Of a DNA stretch of 33,519 bases, positions 31,146 through 33,519 are shown one piece after another. The position numbers were made by a program, and so were the translations under genes. The notes beneath the pieces were generated by a model that saw nothing but the letters and a program-made list of their open reading frames with translations, ran no database searches and was not told where the DNA came from. Numbering within the stretch: the first letter of the stretch is position 1; every line of letters starts with the position of its first letter. Source of the stretch: Okeania sp. SIO2F4 (GTDB taxonomy: Bacteria > Cyanobacteriota > Cyanobacteriia > Cyanobacteriales > Microcoleaceae); the NCBI RefSeq assembly GCF_010672385.1, contig NZ_JAAHGT010000028.1, forward strand, positions 1-33,519. Direction: 5' to 3'.

Positions 31146-32678
31146 ATGATAAACATTAGGCATATATTTATTACTTCTATAGCTGGAATTATTATTAGTA
31201 TTGGTAAGGTAGTAGATGCTGTACCTGCCAAATTAAGAGTAGAAGAAATTAACTCCATAGCTAAACAAACTACTGTTCTAATTGCCCCTAGGTTAACTAA
31301 AGGTGAATTAAAGGATTTATTAAATAGAAAACCTGTAGCAAGATGGACAGTAGGTTCAGGGGTAATTATTGCTAAAGAAGGTAAAACATACTATGTTTTG
31401 ACAGTAACTCATAATTTTAGTCAGGAACAAGTAAGTAAAGATGCAGAATATGGCATACTAACAAGTGACAAAAAAGTTCATCAAGTTACGAAAATCAACG
31501 ATGGTAGAGAATGTACTAATAGATTCTTAGAAGCAATAAAAAATAAAAAAGTAGAAACAGCTTTAGTAAGATTTGGTTGTTTTAACAACCAAGAAATCAA
31601 TGGTTATGATTTAGCAATAGTTAGTTTTGAAAGTAAAAAAAACTATCCTGTTGCGACCTTAGGAGATGCTAATAAATTACAAGAAGAAGATATTGTTTAT
31701 ATTTCTGGGTGGCCGAAAATTGAAGCGGAACCGAAGCTAAAACTTGATGGAAATATGCAATTAGATTCTGAAGGAAAAATAATTTGTAAAGATCCTGTAC
31801 CTGAAAGGCAAAGACGTCTAGCATGGGGACCATTAAAAGCTTCTATTCCTGTTAGTGAAAAGGATAATGGTTATGGTTTATATTACACAGATTATACTCG
31901 TCCAGGGATGAGTGGTGGTCCTGTGTTTAATAGTGGCGGAGAGGTAGTTGGAATTCACGGACGAGGCTCGACAAATAAACCTATTTGCGGACAAATATAT
32001 GAACCAATATCTAATAATAATTCATCCTCAAAGAATCAATTAGAGGTAGAAAATGATTCAGACCCTTTTAATGTGTTTGAGTCTGAAAATACTAGGTTGA
32101 AAAATGAAGAGCAGAAAAAGCAAGGTGATTTCCCAGGTTTTCCAGAATTTGAATCTCAAAATAACTTAGAGAATGACTCAAATCAAAATAAAAATAATTC
32201 TACATTAGACTCGGATAATACTTCAAAATCAATTTATGATTTACAGAAGATGTATAGCAGTGCTCAAAATGTTAATTATTCTCGAAAGTTGATTCAAGCT
32301 AGAGAAATGAATTTATCTTTTAAATTAGAAGCTCCTTCACAAAGGATAATTCAATCAGAAATAACAAAAGTTCCTCAAATTAAGACTCCTAATGTAAGTA
32401 GACAAATAGAAAATTATAGGTCGGGAAATTCAGATATAACAATACTAGAAAATCCTGAATTGATGACTCAAAATCAAACACCTAAATCGCTAGAAAATCC
32501 TGAATTGATGACTCAAAATCAAAGACCTGAATCGATCGATCCAAATCAAACAAAAGAGGGGGGTTTTGAAGACCCTAACGATAAGATAGACAATATCTAT
32601 AAACTTTTTAGTTTTGATGTAGAAAATCTAGGTCGGGATAAACCATCTGGTGGAGATGGGAGTCTTTTGTTAGACTAG
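31146..32678 (+). CDS. Secreted trypsin-like serine protease with long disordered C-terminal tail
   Basis: Protein of 510 residues. The N-terminus is a signal peptide (hydrophobic 7-20, cut near VVDAVPA). The S1 triad is H89 in LTVTHNF, D155 in GYDLAIVSF and S256 in RPGMSGGPVF. Residues 290-510 are low-complexity, rich in Asn, Ser, Gln, Glu and Lys, with a 15-residue direct repeat (ENPELMTQNQTPKSL / ENPELMTQNQRPES; 45-base period at 32445-32534). The tail is twice as long as needed for a linker and has no anchor that I can see. The catalytic half is related to the protease at 29850-30653 in architecture, although it has larger insertions (Cys at 123, 145, 214, 281). It probably belongs functionally with the COP23 and first protease genes. 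Confidence 0.87.
   Translation: MINIRHIFITSIAGIIISIGKVVDAVPAKLRVEEINSIAKQTTVLIAPRLTKGELKDLLNRKPVARWTVGSGVIIAKEGKTYYVLTVTHNFSQEQVSKDAEYGILTSDKKVHQVTKINDGRECTNRFLEAIKNKKVETALVRFGCFNNQEINGYDLAIVSFESKKNYPVATLGDANKLQEEDIVYISGWPKIEAEPKLKLDGNMQLDSEGKIICKDPVPERQRRLAWGPLKASIPVSEKDNGYGLYYTDYTRPGMSGGPVFNSGGEVVGIHGRGSTNKPICGQIYEPISNNNSSSKNQLEVENDSDPFNVFESENTRLKNEEQKKQGDFPGFPEFESQNNLENDSNQNKNNSTLDSDNTSKSIYDLQKMYSSAQNVNYSRKLIQAREMNLSFKLEAPSQRIIQSEITKVPQIKTPNVSRQIENYRSGNSDITILENPELMTQNQTPKSLENPELMTQNQRPESIDPNQTKEGGFEDPNDKIDNIYKLFSFDVENLGRDKPSGGDGSLLLD
32445..32534 (+). repeat. In-frame 45-bp direct repeat in the protease tail
   Basis: CTAGAAAATCCTGAATTGAT and the following 25 bases occur at 32445-32489 and 32490-32534. 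The repeat adds 15 residues in frame to the disordered tail. Confidence 0.85.
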
Positions 32679-32769
32679 GAAATATCAGAAAATATGCAAG
32701 TATTTCCGTACCGGAATGCTCCGCAAACAGCTATTAGCAGTCAGCTCTTAGTTTTTGAATGAATAAATC

Positions 32770-32858
32770 AGGACTTACGCCTATTTACTATATATAGGGT
32801 TCAAAAACTATAACGTTATAGTTTTTAACGCTATATCTGTGGTCTCTTCGTAATTCCT
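32770..32858. repeat. MITE family B, copy 2
   Basis: AGGACTTACG...CGTAATTCCT, 89 bp, with the central palindrome ACTATAACGTTATAGT. Same length as the copy at 10988-11076. Confidence 0.85.
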
Positions 32859-33017
32859 ATAAATAATATCATGTCTCATTGAATAGTTATAAATAACAAG
32901 GGAGGAGTCAGGAGTCAGGAGTCAGAAGGAAATCAGAAAATATGCAAGGATTGTCGTGCCGGAATGCTCCGCAGACAGCTATTAGTAGTCAGCTCTTAGC
33001 TTTTGAATGAATAAATC

Positions 33018-33060
33018 AGGACTTACGCCAATGTACTATATATAGAGTTTAAAAACTATT
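33018..33060. repeat. MITE family B, copy 3 (right half deleted)
   Basis: It starts AGGACTTACGCCAATGTACT and breaks off at AAAAACTATT, at the centre of the palindrome, joining directly to GAATAGTTATAAATAACA. Deletion between short ACTAT/ATAGT-like repeats is likely. Confidence 0.8.
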
Positions 33061-33198
33061 TGAATAGTTATAAATAACAAGGGAGGAGTCAGGAGTCAAG
33101 AGTCAGAAGGGAATCAGAAAATATGCAAGGATTGTCGTGCCGGAATGCTCCGCAGACAGCTATTAGTAGTCAGCTCTTAGCTTTTGAATGAATAAATC

Positions 33199-33288
33199 AG
33201 AACTTACGCCAATGTACTATATATAGAGTTTAAAAACTATAACGTTATAGTTTTTAACGCTATATCTGTGGTCTGGTGCGTAAGTCCG
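33199..33288. repeat. MITE family B, copy 4
   Basis: AGAACTTACG...CGTAAGTCC with an intact central palindrome. It sits in the third tandem unit. A further end, AGGACTTACG, begins at 33504 and runs off the window. Confidence 0.85.
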
Positions 33289-33373
33289 ATAAATAATATC
33301 ATGTCTCATTGAATAGTTATAAATAACAAGGGAGGAGTCAGGAGTCAGGAGGGAAGACGAGAAAGTTATTAGT

Positions 33374-33469
33374 AGACATCTCCAGAAAAGAGGAAACAGG
33401 AAATAGGGGAAGAGTAATTGATAATTTATAGATAAGAATTGATTTTATTTTTCATTTTTGGAGAAGTCT
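33374..33469 (-). repeat. MITE family C, copy 3
   Basis: AGACATCTCC (33374-33383) and GGAGAAGTCT (33460-33469). In reverse complement its interior matches 3844-3953 (CAATTCTTATC and CCTCTTTTCTGGAG blocks). Confidence 0.65.
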
Positions 33470-33519
33470 AGTTATAAGGAGGAGAAAGTTTTTTTATTAC
33501 TACAGGACTTACGCAGAGG

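Larger units (their letters stand above)
32683..33350. repeat. Threefold tandem repeat carrying MITE B copies
   Basis: Units start at ATCAGAAAATATGCAAG at 32683, 32932 and 33113 (spacings 249 and 181). Each has CCGGAATGCTCCGCA, CAGCTATTAG, a family B MITE, TTGAATAGTTATAAATAACA and a GGAGTCA heptamer run. The middle unit lacks about 68 bases including the right half of its MITE. Confidence 0.85.

Noticed and set aside
1-33519. tRNA or rRNA genes
   Set aside because: I looked for TTCGANTC-type T-loops with flanking stems on the plus strand and by complement, and found none convincing.

Overview
The window comes from a filamentous-type, AT-rich cyanobacterium. The evidence is the Ycf35 and Ycf46 genes shared with plastids, a COP23-domain protein, a cyanobacterial AarF/ABC1 kinase, a cobalamin-riboswitch-controlled HupE, many HIP1 octamers (GCGATCGC, at least 12) and short tandem repeats of the AGGAGTC and AACTGAT types. 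Only a little over half of the window is real coding sequence. The gaps are full of small inverted-repeat elements, which recalls the Trichodesmium/Okeania group, but the assignment to that group is inference.

Region 1 (1-8460) is a cobalt/B12-type metal locus invaded by mobile DNA. A cobalamin riboswitch (262-400) precedes a HupE-type transporter (445-1125), then a DUF1636 Cys-rich protein (1723-2121) and a CobW/COG0523 GTPase (4694-5740). Between DUF1636 and cobW lie a frameshifted TnpB element and two MITE-like elements. After cobW, its C-terminal coding region is repeated in tandem (two recent 278-bp units, one decayed unit, one stub). This runs directly into a second, unrelated tandem array with a period near 305 bp (6734-7799). 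A DUF985 cupin gene follows on the minus strand.

Region 2 (8460-12170) holds two EF-hand calcium-binding paralogues inside a segmental duplication. One copy carries a 123-bp MITE with a clean 8-bp target duplication, and the other copy preserves the empty site. Further gene-poor sequence follows, with several MITE families and a GC-rich mosaic repeat.

Region 3 (12167-19924) has an ABC1/UbiB-like kinase, a large repeat-filled gap, a conserved one-TM protein of unknown function, leuD, and a DUF2127 membrane-protein gene. The DUF2127 gene is split by a 1.4-kb TnpB-only IS200/IS605-type element, and the two halves rejoin exactly in frame.

Region 4 (20928-28244, all minus strand) has a TerB-like protein, an M61 peptidase with a PDZ domain, a Crp/Fnr regulator, ycf35, ycf46 and a ribbon-helix-helix protein.

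Region 5 (28245-33519) has a secreted COP23 protein and two secreted trypsin-like proteases on the plus strand, plausibly one extracytoplasmic functional group. It ends in a threefold tandem repeat that carries copies of an 89-bp palindromic MITE. I saw no tRNA, rRNA or CRISPR array. The most notable structures are the cobW C-terminal array, the TnpB-split DUF2127 gene, the MITE with its empty site, and the COP23/protease cluster.
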